Shown piece after piece: positions 25,208 to 34,689 of a stretch of DNA of 64,000 nucleotides (positions are counted from its first letter, which is position 1; each line of letters begins with the position of its first letter). The stretch is taken from positions 29,638-93,637 of the forward strand of contig NZ_AYKG01000067.1 of NCBI RefSeq assembly GCF_003788585.1, read 5' to 3'. A model generated the notes under the pieces. It had not been told where the DNA came from, did no database searches, and saw only the letters and a list, made by a program, of their open reading frames with translations. Position numbers and translations under genes: made by a program. The stretch comes from Salinisphaera japonica YTM-1 (lineage in GTDB: Bacteria > Pseudomonadota > Gammaproteobacteria > Nevskiales > Salinisphaeraceae).

Positions 25208-27294
25208 TAGTTACCGGCCTGCTCCGGCCCGTCGGGCAGGCTGGAGTCACCGGGGGCCACACGATTCAAATGCAGAAAATGCAGATGCGACTCGTACTGG
25301 TCAAGGATATCGTCGATGACCTGGCCCTTGGAGTAGTTCATCAGGTCATACCCCTGTGTCCCCTCGGTCAGAAAGACCTCAAGCCGGTAATAATACGAGC
25401 TGGCCTGCGAGGCCCGGATCGCGAACGTCGGCGTCTGGAACTTGCGCGGCCAGACCTGATAATTGAAATCCTGCTCATCACCCAGCGAGATATGCAGCCC
25501 GGCATGGCGCTCATCGCCCTCGCCCTGGGTGAAGACATCGATCGTCATGCCCTGTTCACGCAGCTCGGCGGCCACATCCTCCATGCCCGGGCGCACGGCC
25601 GAATCCATATAGCGCATGACGTTGCGATAGCTGGGAAAGCTCATCGCCCGCGAGACACGCCGTGTCCAGCTGACCGAATCGCGTCCGCCGGTTCGACCCG
25701 ACAGATGGCCGGGCAGGCTGACGCGCTGGCTGTCGAACTTGAACGCCTCCATGCGCAAGCCTTTCCACAGCCCCGCGATCATGAAAAAGAGCACGATCGA
25801 GAACGGCAGGCCTGTAACTACGACCGCGCTCTGAAGCGCTGTCAGCCCGCTGGTGCCCGAGCCGGCCAGAAGCAACGACAGGGTGAGCACACCAATGATG
25901 ACCGCCCAGAGGATACGCATCCAGACCGGCGCATCGCTGTTCACGTTCTTCAGATGCGAGGTGAAGTTGGACAATACCAGCGCGCCGGAGTCGCCCGAGG
26001 TGACGAAGAACACAATGCCCAGCACGGTGACGGCGATGGTCGAGATGATCGGCATCGGCAGTTGGGCAAGGAACAGATAGATGCCCGATGGCGGGTTGTT
26101 CATCACCGCTTCGCCGAACTCGGCGTTGCCGCTCATGACCATGTCGAGCGCCGAGTTACCCAGCAACGACATCCAAATCATCATGAACGCGATGGGCAGC
26201 GTCATCGTGCCGGCCACGAATTCAGCGATCGTGCGCCCGCGCGAAATACGTGCCAGAAACAGACCGACAAACGGGCCCCAGGCAATCCACCAGGCCCAGA
26301 AGAACAGCGTCCAGCCGTCGAGCCAGCCCTGGGCGGATTCGCCCTGGAACGAATAGGTGTCGGTCGACAGACTCAGGAAATTGGTCAGATAGTCGCCGAT
26401 GTTGGTCACCAGCGTGTTCAGCAAGAACAAGGTGTTACCGGCAATCAGCACGAAGACCAGCAGCGCGACGGCCAACAGGATATTGAACTCGGATAGTCGA
26501 CGAATGCCTTTTTCGACGCCGGTGACCGCCGAGATCGTGGCGAAGCCGACGATAGCCACGACCAGAAGCACCTGTGTCCAGATGTTGGCCTCGATGCCGA
26601 ACATGTACTCCAGCCCGAAATTGAGCTGGACGATGCCGATGCCCAGTGCCGCGGCGATCCCGAACACCGTGGCGACCACGGCCGCGATATCGACCGTATG
26701 GCCGATCCAGCCGTGAATACGCTGGCCGAACAGCGGGTACAGCGCGCTGCGGATCGTCAGCGGCAGGTCATAACGATAGGAAAAGAACGCCAACGACATG
26801 CCGACCAGCGAATAGATCGCCCAGCCGGAAATGCCCCAGTGCAGAAACGTCAGCTCCATGGCGTGACGCGCGGCCATCACATCGTCAACCGGCCGGTCGG
26901 GGGCGTTGTTGTATTGCATGATCGGTTCGGCGATGCCAAAAAAGATCACACCGATACCGATACCGGCCGAGAACAACATCGCCGACCACGAGAACAGATT
27001 GAACTCCGGTCGGGACTGCTCCGGCCCGAGCCGTATCTTGCCGAAACGCGACAGGGCCACGTAGAGCACGAAGACCAGATAGATCAGAACGGTCAGGAAG
27101 TAATACCAGCCAAACGTGCTGGATATCCAGCCCTGAACCAGTGAGATGACCGATTGAGCCTGGCTGGTGAACAGGATCGTCCATAACGAGAAAAAGACGA
27201 TCGTAACCGCGGACCCGTAGAAGACGATCGGATTCAGGCGATCCTTCGTCGGCTTCTTGCTGTCTTCGTTGATCTGATTGTTGCTCTGGCTCAT
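25207..27294 (-). CDS. betT: BCCT-family choline/betaine transporter (BetT type)
   Basis: This 695-aa sodium- or proton-driven carrier has 12 transmembrane helices. The BCCT signature in helix 8 is FFWAWWIAWGPFVGLFLARI, followed by SRGRTIAEF, and helix 3 has the glycine-rich FSAGIGIGVIFFGIAEP. A long cytoplasmic C-terminal tail of about 180 residues, as in E. coli BetT, is linked to osmotic regulation. It most likely imports choline for betaine synthesis; no betA/betB/betI is nearby. The TAG stop is formed by the TA target and the first base of element A1. Confidence 0.88.
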   Translation of the reverse strand: MSQSNNQINEDSKKPTKDRLNPIVFYGSAVTIVFFSLWTILFTSQAQSVISLVQGWISSTFGWYYFLTVLIYLVFVLYVALSRFGKIRLGPEQSRPEFNLFSWSAMLFSAGIGIGVIFFGIAEPIMQYNNAPDRPVDDVMAARHAMELTFLHWGISGWAIYSLVGMSLAFFSYRYDLPLTIRSALYPLFGQRIHGWIGHTVDIAAVVATVFGIAAALGIGIVQLNFGLEYMFGIEANIWTQVLLVVAIVGFATISAVTGVEKGIRRLSEFNILLAVALLVFVLIAGNTLFLLNTLVTNIGDYLTNFLSLSTDTYSFQGESAQGWLDGWTLFFWAWWIAWGPFVGLFLARISRGRTIAEFVAGTMTLPIAFMMIWMSLLGNSALDMVMSGNAEFGEAVMNNPPSGIYLFLAQLPMPIISTIAVTVLGIVFFVTSGDSGALVLSNFTSHLKNVNSDAPVWMRILWAVIIGVLTLSLLLAGSGTSGLTALQSAVVVTGLPFSIVLFFMIAGLWKGLRMEAFKFDSQRVSLPGHLSGRTGGRDSVSWTRRVSRAMSFPSYRNVMRYMDSAVRPGMEDVAAELREQGMTIDVFTQGEGDERHAGLHISLGDEQDFNYQVWPRKFQTPTFAIRASQASSYYYRLEVFLTEGTQGYDLMNYSKGQVIDDILDQYESHLHFLHLNRVAPGDSSLPDGPEQAGN

Positions 27295-27566
27295 GAAACC
27301 TCATTCGGGTCCGACAAGAGAGCAGATAACCATCGGCGTGATGTCGATCGAGCGCGCACGGCACTTAGCGGCCGGTGATAAAGCGTTTCGATGAATCAAG
27401 CACGTTCAGGTCCACCTGCCCCAACGTGCGCGAATTTCGCATCGCACGGGCGCCAGGCAGATCGCGCAGGTCGCGACGCCATTGGCCTGGATTGCGCGAA
27501 AGCTTGCCGGTACGCCGGCCTAGTTGCAACTCACCGGGTTTGTCGGCGCGCTTGCACCACACCGAG

Positions 27567-29363
27567 TCAGGCGTGCTCGGCGATCGCGTCGAGAAAAGCC
27601 TTGCCATAGGCTTCGCGTTTTTTCTCGCCCACGCCCGGGACCTCGGCGAAGGCGGCCATATCCGTTGGCCGCGCCGCCAGCATGTGGCGCAGCGTGGCGT
27701 CGTGGAAAATCACGTACGGCGGGACATCGGCCTCGCGGGCGAGCTCGGTGCGAACCGCCCGCAGTGCTTCCCAGAGCGGCTCGTCCTCGATCTCGATTGG
27801 TGGCAGCTCTTTTTTCACACGCGGCGTGCGGCTTTTCTTGGCCTTGCGATCGATGCGTAGTTCCAGGGTCTCTTCGCCGCGCAGCAATTCGCGACATGAG
27901 CCGTCCAGCTGTAGCCCGCCATAGGCATGCTCGACGCGCACATAGCCCAGCGCCACGAGCTGGCGCAGGATCGAGCGCCAGCTCTTGGCCGCCATCTCCT
28001 CGCCCAGGCCGGCGGTCGATAACGCATTATGGCCGAGTGATTCGGCCCGCTCGCTATGTACGCCGCGCAGATGATCCACGATATAACCGGTGCCAAAGCG
28101 CTGGCCCGTGCGATAGATCGCCGACAGAGCGATGCGGGCATAGCGTGTGGCGTTATAGGTTTCGGGCGGGTTCAGGCAGGTATCACAGTTGCCACAGGCG
28201 GCCTCGCGCTGTTCGCCGAAATAAGCCAGCAGATGAATACGGCGACAGGTGGCCAGTTCGCAGAACGCCAGGATGGCATCGAGCTTGGCATGCTCGACCC
28301 GCTTGCGCTCGGCCGGGGCATTGCCCTGCTCGATCATGCGCCGCCGCTGTACGGCGTCCCCCAGGCCATAGAGCATCCAGGCCGTGGCGGGCTCGCCGTC
28401 ACGCCCGGCACGGCCGGTCTCCTGGTAGTAGGCCTCCATGCTCGAGGGCAGATCCAGATGTGCCACGAAGCGTACGTCCGGCTTGTCGATGCCCATGCCA
28501 AAGGCCACCGTGGCGACCATGATCACGCCTTCCTCGCGCAGAAACCGTGCCTGATTGTGGGCGCGTAGCGCCGGCGACAGTCCCGCGTGATACGGCAGAG
28601 CCTCGCGCCCGGTGTTGGACAGCCAGTCGGCTGTTTCCTCGACCTTCTTGCGCGACAGGCAATACACGATGCCGGCATCGCGGGCATGCTCGCGATCGAT
28701 GAAATCCTGGAGCTGTTGCTTGGCACTGCCCCGCTCGGCCACCCGGTACTGGATGTTCGGCCGGTCGAAGCTGTGCACATAGTGCGCGGCCTGGGCCAGG
28801 CCGAGCTGCTCGATGATCTCTTCCCGGGTGCGTAGATCCGCGGTCGCGGTCAGTGCGATACGCGGCACGTCGGGAAAGGTTTCGGCCAGGCGCGCCAGCC
28901 CGCGGTATTCGGGTCGGAAATCGTGGCCCCACTGCGAGACACAGTGTGCCTCGTCGATGGCGAACAACGACACCGGGCTATTGGCAAGGCGTGCGAGCAT
29001 CCGCGGCTGGAGCAGGCGCTCGGGGGCGACATAAACCAGATCGATCGTGCCGTTGACCAGCTCGGCCTCGATACGCTGCTGCTCGTCGAGCGCCAGCGTG
29101 GAGTTCAGATAAGCAGCACTTACCCCAAGCTCGCGAAGCGCTGCCACCTGATCCGACATGAGTGCGATCAAGGGCGAAACCACGATCGCGACACCATCGC
29201 GCACCAGTGCCGGAATCTGATAGCACAGGGATTTGCCGCCCCCAGTCGGCATGAGAACCAGCGCATCGCCGCCGTCGATGACGTGATCGACGATCTCGGC
29301 CTGCTGACCCCGAAACGACGGGTAGCCAAAGACCGATTGCAGTACCGATAGCGCCTGACTCAT
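27567..29363 (-). CDS. recQ: ATP-dependent DNA helicase RecQ
   Basis: This 598-aa superfamily 2 helicase, 3'-5', acts in recombination and replication repair. Motifs are [13 protein letters not shown] (Q region), [16 protein letters not shown] (Walker A), [19 protein letters not shown] (DEAH box with aromatic loop), [20 protein letters not shown] and [10 protein letters not shown]. The zinc module has [12 protein letters not shown]...CGNCDTC, and an HRDC domain closes the protein (about residues 515-595). It starts 3 bp after trhA ends. Confidence 0.96.
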   Translation of the reverse strand: MSQALSVLQSVFGYPSFRGQQAEIVDHVIDGGDALVLMPTGGGKSLCYQIPALVRDGVAIVVSPLIALMSDQVAALRELGVSAAYLNSTLALDEQQRIEAELVNGTIDLVYVAPERLLQPRMLARLANSPVSLFAIDEAHCVSQWGHDFRPEYRGLARLAETFPDVPRIALTATADLRTREEIIEQLGLAQAAHYVHSFDRPNIQYRVAERGSAKQQLQDFIDREHARDAGIVYCLSRKKVEETADWLSNTGREALPYHAGLSPALRAHNQARFLREEGVIMVATVAFGMGIDKPDVRFVAHLDLPSSMEAYYQETGRAGRDGEPATAWMLYGLGDAVQRRRMIEQGNAPAERKRVEHAKLDAILAFCELATCRRIHLLAYFGEQREAACGNCDTCLNPPETYNATRYARIALSAIYRTGQRFGTGYIVDHLRGVHSERAESLGHNALSTAGLGEEMAAKSWRSILRQLVALGYVRVEHAYGGLQLDGSCRELLRGEETLELRIDRKAKKSRTPRVKKELPPIEIEDEPLWEALRAVRTELAREADVPPYVIFHDATLRHMLAARPTDMAAFAEVPGVGEKKREAYGKAFLDAIAEHA

Positions 29364-29366
29364 GGC

Positions 29367-30065
29367 TTATCCGCCGGCAAGCGCGCCGGCCGCTCCGGCC
29401 AGCGGTATCACATAAAACAACACGGCAAAGACATGCAGGCCGCCCCCGGCGATCACGAACAGATGCCAGATGGCGTGGTTGTACGGCAGGCGGTTCCAGG
29501 CATAGAACGCCACGCCGCCGGTATAGCACAGCCCGCCCGCCACGATCAGCGCCACGCCGCCAGGGGCTACGCTGGCCAGCATGGGTTTGATGACCAGCAC
29601 CGCGGTCCACCCCATCGCCACATAGAAGGCCGTGGACAGATAAGGCACATCATTGAGCCGCGTGCTCTTGATGAGCACGCCGAACAGGGCCAACGCCCAG
29701 ATCAGAGCGAGCAGGCTCCAGCCCCACGGCCCCCGCAGATTGACCAGCGTGAACGGGGTATAGGTACCGGCGATCAGAAAATAGATCGCCAGATGATCGA
29801 TGATGCGCAGCACCTGTTTCGCCCGCGGCGGCGCGATCGCGTGATAAAGCGTGGACGACAGATGCGAAAAAATGAGGCTGGTACCAAAGACCGATACACC
29901 GACGATATGCCAGACATTGCCCTCGAGCGCGGCAAACACCGTCATCACCACCAGGCCGGCGATCGCCAGTGCCGTGCCGATCGCAGAAGTCAGCGCGTTG
30001 GCGATCTCCTCGCCCAGGGTATAGCCGCTGCTGTTGACCGGCGGCACGGTCTCGCTCGTTTGCAT
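29367..30065 (-). CDS. trhA: Hemolysin III / TrhA-like membrane protein
   Basis: This 232-aa PAQR-type protein has seven hydrophobic helices. Conserved features are LGEEIANALTSAIGTALA, the SSTLYHA histidine/serine motif of helix 3, DHLAIYFLIAGTYTPF and the C-terminal HxxxH-like RLPYNHAIWHLFVI. The family is called hemolysin III, and bacterial members (TrhA) affect membrane lipid and energy homeostasis. The start is the ATG at 30065; the longer frame adds a basic, non-family stretch. The 544 bp up to the next gene hold a short degenerate repeat (30145-30200) and element B1. Confidence 0.85.
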   Translation of the reverse strand: MQTSETVPPVNSSGYTLGEEIANALTSAIGTALAIAGLVVMTVFAALEGNVWHIVGVSVFGTSLIFSHLSSTLYHAIAPPRAKQVLRIIDHLAIYFLIAGTYTPFTLVNLRGPWGWSLLALIWALALFGVLIKSTRLNDVPYLSTAFYVAMGWTAVLVIKPMLASVAPGGVALIVAGGLCYTGGVAFYAWNRLPYNHAIWHLFVIAGGGLHVFAVLFYVIPLAGAAGALAGG

Positions 30066-30268
30066 GCCGCGTATTCTGCCACGCCGATCCGCCCTGTCGC
30101 GCAAGACCGTGGACGTGCCTGTCTGGTTTATCGCTTCGTTGGTTAAAAGACAATCCGCAGATGACGCCGATTACGCGGATGGCGGATTGGATACGCGGCG
30201 GTCTTCGTCATCGAGGCGACACGATTCTCGATGGTATTCACTTGCGATTTAGCAGGCAGAAACCGTTA

Positions 30269-30536
30269 GGGCCTGTTGCCGTTTCATACGAGCGCCGCGT
30301 TGGAGACCGCAAATCGTGTCCTGCAAGGCGCGAGTCGCCGCATCGTGGCGCGCCACGATCAAGACTCGCACCGCCGCAGGGCGCGATTTGCGGCCCAACC
30401 CTTCGGGACAAGCGCTGTTTTACGGCAATACAGCGTTCTAGCCCACTAGCGCAGAATGACTGCGCGGCGTGGGCTACGTCTCGTCTTGCCGCAAAACAGC
30501 GCTTGGCGCGGGCTCGCATGAAACGGCAACAGGCCC
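30269..30536 (+). repeat. Family B palindromic element, copy B1 (MITE-like)
   Basis: 268 bp flanked by TA (30267-30268 and 30537-30538). The ends are GGGCCTGTTGCCGTTTCATR and its exact complement. Nested inverted repeats fill the interior: AAGCGCTGTTTT and AAAACAGCGCTT flank a central hairpin, TAGCCCACTAGCGCAG - AATGA - CTGCGCGGCGTGGGCTA. The left part has the palindrome ATCGTGGCGCGCCACGAT inside the core shared with family A (30324-30384). Copy B3 carries the same sequence in inverse orientation. No coding capacity or transposase. Confidence 0.9.
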
Positions 30537-30609
30537 TAGGCCGGCTTGTTTTCAGCTGGGGTTGGCAGCGGTTTGCTAACCTTTCACCAAGACTAAACAG
30601 GGCGCAGTC

Positions 30610-31257
30610 ATGACGAAAACAACCAAAACCTGGCTCGGCGTGGCGTCCAGCGTATTGCTGGCCGGCTGTTCGGTGTTCGGTTATCGCGGCGGCACGGAGA
30701 CGCCGGATTACACGGTCGTTGATCAGGTCAGCGATATCGAGATCCGTGAATACGCCCCGCGACTGGCCGCCGATACGGTGGTTCAGGCGGCCACGGTCGA
30801 GAAATCCCGTGACCAGGGGTTCAAGCGCTTGGCCGGTTATATCTTCGGTGACAATCAGGCCAGCGAAGAGATCGCCATGACCGCGCCCGTGGCGCAGTCT
30901 TCGGAAAAGATCGAGATGACCGCTCCCGTGGCTCAGACGGCCACCGACCGCGGCTGGCGAATCCGGTTCTTTCTGCCCAGCCGGCTGAAGATGGCCACGG
31001 CCCCCAAGCCCACCAGCGATGCGGTCACGCTGCATGAAGTGCCGGGCGAAACCTATGCCGTATCGCGTTTTTCGGGCAGCCGGAGCGATGACGCGGTCAA
31101 TACGCATATCGCCCAGCTGACACAGGCGCTGGCCGACAGCCGTTGGGAGACGGCCGGCCAGCCGATCGCCTGGTTCTACGATCCACCGTGGACATTGTCG
31201 TTTTTGCGGCGTAACGAAGTGGCCGTGCCGGTTGAACAGAAAGAGGGCGGGGCATGA
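30610..31257 (+). CDS. SOUL/heme-binding-domain lipoprotein
   Basis: This 215-aa lipoprotein has a signal peptide ending in VLLAGCSVFG (lipobox LAGC, Cys near residue 19) and a SOUL/HBP domain: DIEIREYAPRLAADTVV, FKRLAGYIFGDN, AMTAPV, and a C-terminal WFYDPPWTL. The MTAPV motif occurs twice in tandem (EIAMTAPVAQ then KIEMTAPVAQ). Eukaryotic SOUL proteins bind heme; bacterial function is open. Element B1 ends 74 bp upstream of the start. The next small gene overlaps by 4 bp. Confidence 0.85.
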   Translation: MTKTTKTWLGVASSVLLAGCSVFGYRGGTETPDYTVVDQVSDIEIREYAPRLAADTVVQAATVEKSRDQGFKRLAGYIFGDNQASEEIAMTAPVAQSSEKIEMTAPVAQTATDRGWRIRFFLPSRLKMATAPKPTSDAVTLHEVPGETYAVSRFSGSRSDDAVNTHIAQLTQALADSRWETAGQPIAWFYDPPWTLSFLRRNEVAVPVEQKEGGA

Positions 31258-31484
31258 TCAAGCATCTCGTGATCGACCAGGCCCGGCGTTGGCTGTCGGA
31301 CCCGCACAATCGTGACCGGCTCAAGGAAGCCGGCCGCTCGGCCTGGCAGGCCTACCGGGACAGCCGAGATCGGCGCGAGCAGGGTGATGATGCCGACAAA
31401 GCGCCGGCTGCCAACCGCGGTCAGTCAGCGCCCCGTGCCGGGCGCAGCCGTAACCGCAGCCGCAACGACGACAAGACCGATTGA
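31254..31484 (+). CDS. Small charged hypothetical protein (76 aa)
   Basis: I do not recognise a family. The 76-aa protein has an N-terminal amphipathic helix (LVIDQARRWLSDPHNRDRLK) and a disordered, Arg/Asp/Asn-rich tail. There is no signal peptide or membrane helix. The ATG overlaps the stop of the SOUL gene (ATGA), which supports real translation and a shared transcript. Confidence 0.65.
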   Translation: MIKHLVIDQARRWLSDPHNRDRLKEAGRSAWQAYRDSRDRREQGDDADKAPAANRGQSAPRAGRSRNRSRNDDKTD

Positions 31485-31497
31485 CCGGCGAGGCGCA

Positions 31498-32856
31498 TCA
31501 GGCCGGCGCAGCCGGGGCCCGGCGCGGGTAGCGAACAATCTGCCCGCCTCGGGCCGGGGCGAAGGCCACGCCGCGGGAATACGAGCCTTCACCTTTCTCC
31601 GTTGTGGGTTCCAGCCGATGCTCGGCCAGAAGCGTTTTCAAGACCACCTGTAGCTCCATGTGTGCGAACGCAGCCCCGATACAGCGACGCACGCCGCCGC
31701 CAAACGGAATCAGCTGATACGGGTCGGGCCGCACGCCAACGAAACGATCCGGGTTGAAGCGCATCGGCTCGGGAAACAGCTCGGCGTCGGTCTGCACGAG
31801 ATCGATCGCGATCATGATGTGCATGCCCTTGGGCGCCCGCCAGGACCCAACGGTGTAGGAATCGGCCAGCACCTTGCGAAATGTGAACGCGATGACCGGG
31901 CGCGTGCGCTGGACCTCGTTGATGAAGGCATCCAGTAGATCGGTCTCGCCGGCGTCCAGGCTGGCCACCAGGCGATCCATGAATTCAGGGTGCCGTCGCA
32001 GGCGCTCGACCGCCCAGGCCAGCGTGGTGGCCGTGGTTTCGTGGCCGGCGGTGAGCAGGGTGACCAGCTCGTCGGCGATCTCACGATCGCTCATCGGTGC
32101 GCCGTCGTCGTAGCGTGCGCCCAGCAGCATGGACAGGATATCGCTGCGGTGCTCGTAGGCCCCGTCGGCACGGGCATTCTCGATCAGCCGGTTGACGATG
32201 GCATCGTACTCGGCGCGCATGCGATTGAAGCGGCCCCAGGGCGCATAGCCGAACAGGTCGAACCGCGGGATCGGCGTAGCCGCCAGGATCGAGCCCAGGT
32301 TGACCAACCGCGGTAGCAACTCGCGCAGGGCATCCAGATCCCGGCCCTCGGCACCGAATACGGTGCGCAGGATGATCCGCAGCGTGATGTCGTTCATGGC
32401 CGGCAGACTGGCCACGGATTCGCCCTCGGGCCAGTGGGCCATCCCGGCCCGGGCTTCCTTGGCCATTAGTTCGCGATATTCGGCCAGACGGTTCCCATGA
32501 AAAGCCGGCGTCAGCAGCTTGCGCTGTGCGCGATGCGGATCGCCCGAAAGCGCGAACAACGAGCCACGGCCCATCACCCGGCCGAGATTGGGCTCCATGT
32601 TGCCAAGCGCTGCCGGATCGGCCTTGAACAGGGTTCGGATCTTGTCCGGATCACTGATCACCAGTGTCTTGCCAAACAAAGGCAGTTTGAGCGTGAAATC
32701 ACGCCCGTACTGGCGACGCCGATCGGCCAGCGACAGCGAGCGGCTTCGATCCATGGCCCCGATCAGCATGCGCAACAGAAACGGCGCCCAGGGGCCGCTG
32801 GGCAGCATGGCCGAATGGCCGGGCATATGTTGGGTATCGGTCTGGGGTTGTGTCAC
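31498..32856 (-). CDS. Cytochrome P450
   Basis: This 452-aa soluble P450 has the I-helix oxygen-binding motif TAGHETTATTLAW, the K-helix ExxR in INEVQRTRPVIAF, and the heme-binding loop FGGGVRRCIGAAFAHMEL with the axial cysteine near residue 400. Similarity to bacterial CYP110/CYP102-like fatty-acid or terpene hydroxylases is suggested by overall motif spacing, but the substrate is unknown. I start at a GTG (32856), since GGAGG stands seven bases upstream; the longer ATG-initiated frame has no such site. No ferredoxin gene is adjacent. Confidence 0.9.
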   Translation of the reverse strand: MTQPQTDTQHMPGHSAMLPSGPWAPFLLRMLIGAMDRSRSLSLADRRRQYGRDFTLKLPLFGKTLVISDPDKIRTLFKADPAALGNMEPNLGRVMGRGSLFALSGDPHRAQRKLLTPAFHGNRLAEYRELMAKEARAGMAHWPEGESVASLPAMNDITLRIILRTVFGAEGRDLDALRELLPRLVNLGSILAATPIPRFDLFGYAPWGRFNRMRAEYDAIVNRLIENARADGAYEHRSDILSMLLGARYDDGAPMSDREIADELVTLLTAGHETTATTLAWAVERLRRHPEFMDRLVASLDAGETDLLDAFINEVQRTRPVIAFTFRKVLADSYTVGSWRAPKGMHIMIAIDLVQTDAELFPEPMRFNPDRFVGVRPDPYQLIPFGGGVRRCIGAAFAHMELQVVLKTLLAEHRLEPTTEKGEGSYSRGVAFAPARGGQIVRYPRRAPAAPA

Positions 32857-33019
32857 GGCGTGTCCTCCAAGCGTTCGATTCGACGCTACGCCGCCCGCTG
32901 ACACAAATCAATCATTGGTTGATGTAAAGGTAACAGTGGCCACGCCGAACACCGGCGTTGAGCCATCACGCCGCCGCGCGTAATCTCGCGGCCCTTGTTC
33001 TCATTTTCCAAGCATTGTC

Positions 33020-33712
33020 GTGGCATTGAACGACACACAACGAGCGGCATTTCGGGCGCTGGCTGGCGATATCGACGGTATCGATACCTCGGTCTATGCG
33101 CGCTTCGCGGCCGATCCGGCCGAGCCCGTGATCGGCCTGGGCCGGGCTGATGCGCGTATCGGCTTCTTTGGCCGTGACCCGGGCCGCGACGAAGTGCGCT
33201 ACGGCGAGCCGTTCATCGGCGCGGGCGGGCAGTTGGTACGCAAGACGCTCTATCGCACGCTATACGGGGGCGAGTTGCCGGATTTCGAAACCTCGCGATC
33301 CATCGGCGGCGATTTCTTCTGGGTCAACACGGTGCCCTACAAGCCGGCCGGCAACAAAGCCTGGTCGATGAAGATCAAGCGGCGGTTTCATCCGTTGATG
33401 CGCGCCCTGCTCATCGATGCCTGGCAGGGGCGCGATCTGATCACACTGGGCCGCGAGGCGTTTCTGTGGTTCGGTATCGACCGCCCCAAGGCCGAGCGCG
33501 ACGCCATCGAGGCGTTCTGGCAAAGCGAGACCCGATTCTCTGATGCCCTCACGGTCTGGCTGGCCGACGACGACGGGCGCGACGTGGCTTTTCGTCTGCA
33601 CCCGTTACCCCACCCGTCGCCGCTGAATGCGACCTGGTACAAGCGTTTTCCTGACTTGCTGGCCGCTCGGCTGGCCGCACTCGACGTGCGGCTGGGTCAT
33701 CTGACGGTTTAG
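33020..33712 (+). CDS. Uracil-DNA glycosylase superfamily protein
   Basis: This 230-aa protein is of the family 4/5-like UDG fold. GFFGRDPGRDEVRYGEPF corresponds to the GExPGxxED..G.PF active-site region, DFFWVNTVPYKPAGNK to the second conserved segment, and HPLPHPSPLNATWYKRF to the HPSPLxA motif that inserts into DNA. The replaced acid/Asn in the first motif makes activity uncertain. It starts with GTG and ends in a 4-bp convergent overlap with the HAD phosphatase gene. Confidence 0.75.
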   Translation: MALNDTQRAAFRALAGDIDGIDTSVYARFAADPAEPVIGLGRADARIGFFGRDPGRDEVRYGEPFIGAGGQLVRKTLYRTLYGGELPDFETSRSIGGDFFWVNTVPYKPAGNKAWSMKIKRRFHPLMRALLIDAWQGRDLITLGREAFLWFGIDRPKAERDAIEAFWQSETRFSDALTVWLADDDGRDVAFRLHPLPHPSPLNATWYKRFPDLLAARLAALDVRLGHLTV

Positions 33713-34389
33713 CCGGGCACGGCATGCCGGCGGACGTGCAGCGCGCCGTGGGCGTCCTGTTCGGCCGAAAGATGGGTGTAGTCCGTGATCTGTTCGTAAT
33801 CCGCGGCTGCGGCTAGCGGCGCCGGATGGCCGGCGGTGACGACCAACAGGCTCGCGCCGCTAGCCTCGGCGGCGACGATACCGGCCTCGGCGTCTTCAAA
33901 GATCAAGCAGGACTCGACCGGCACCCCGAGTGCGGCCGCACCTTTATGAAACGGCTCGGGCGAGGGCTTGCCTTCGGCAACATCATCACCGGCGATCAGC
34001 GTGGCCGGCATGGGCAGACCGGCCGCGGCGATCCGGGCCTGGGCCAGGCGGCGCGGGGCCGATGTCACGATCGCCCAGCGATCAGCCGGCAGGCTGGCCA
34101 GAAACGCCGGCGCGCCGGCGATCGGTTCGATACCGGCGACATCGTGAATCTCGGCCTCCATGATCGCCGCGGCTTCGGCCTCGATATCGATTCCGGTCAC
34201 GCCGGAATCGCGCACCGTGTCGATCCCGCGCTTGCCGTGAATCGTGGGCAGAAACTCGGCCGGATCGAGCCCGTGCGCCAATGCCCAGCGATGCCAGACG
34301 CGCTCGGCGGCCGCGATCGAGGTCAACACCGTGCCGTCCATATCGAACAGAAAGACACCGTGGCCGGCAGAAGAATAAACACGAGACAT
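33709..34389 (-). CDS. HAD-family sugar-phosphate phosphatase-like hydrolase
   Basis: This 226-aa HAD subfamily IA enzyme has FLFDMDGTVL (nucleophile Asp and acid Asp), IVTSAPRRL (motif II Thr/Ser), GKPSPEPFHKGAAALG (motif III Lys) and CLIFEDAEAGIVAAEASG (motif IV). It is most like GPP1/YfbT-type glycerol- or sugar-phosphate phosphatases; the substrate is not decidable. The ATG at 34389 gives the family N-terminus; the open frame continues upstream without similarity. Confidence 0.85.
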   Translation of the reverse strand: MSRVYSSAGHGVFLFDMDGTVLTSIAAAERVWHRWALAHGLDPAEFLPTIHGKRGIDTVRDSGVTGIDIEAEAAAIMEAEIHDVAGIEPIAGAPAFLASLPADRWAIVTSAPRRLAQARIAAAGLPMPATLIAGDDVAEGKPSPEPFHKGAAALGVPVESCLIFEDAEAGIVAAEASGASLLVVTAGHPAPLAAAADYEQITDYTHLSAEQDAHGALHVRRHAVPG

Positions 34390-34531
34390 CGAACACGTCG
34401 CCTGTAGACAAGAGCAGAGCGGCAAGCCTACAGACTGTGGCAGGTTGCTGAAATCCGCCGGGCCGGGCGTGGTTGTTTTTGCCCGCGTCACGCCCTAGAT
34501 TTCAGCTTATATACCCGAAACAAGAGTTCTC

Positions 34532-34684
34532 ATGCCCCGGCCATTCGACCCAGACGACGACAAGACCAAGCGCGAGCATTCCCAGGACGACGATGGCGAT
34601 CGTCCGACGCGTGGCAGCCAGAAAGAGAAGAACGACAACGGCTACAGCGAGAAAGACGAAGACGACGACACGCCGAAAGTCTGA
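34532..34684 (+). CDS. Small highly charged protein (50 aa), hypothetical
   Basis: No family recognised. The product is almost wholly hydrophilic, with clusters of Asp, Lys, Glu and Arg (PFDPDDDKTKREHSQDDD at the start, KDEDDDTPKV at the end) and no hydrophobic residues to form a core, so it is likely disordered. It stands alone between two minus-strand genes with an AT-rich stretch (TTATATACC at 34507-34515) as a possible promoter -10 region. The ribosome site is weak, and random occurrence cannot be ruled out. Confidence 0.45.
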   Translation: MPRPFDPDDDKTKREHSQDDDGDRPTRGSQKEKNDNGYSEKDEDDDTPKV

Positions 34685-34689
34685 ACGGC

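Noticed and set aside
24830..25210. Open frames inside the palindromic elements (also near 30161-30613, 44879-45442 and 63630-63926)
   Set aside because: The frames differ between copies, cross the terminal repeats and read into different flanks. The inverted-repeat structure, not a protein, is what is conserved.
27365..27607. Possible 65-80-aa basic protein (minus strand) after recQ
   Set aside because: It would start inside recQ or at a GTG without a ribosome site, and I recognise no homology. The 272 bp between recQ and betT otherwise show nothing.
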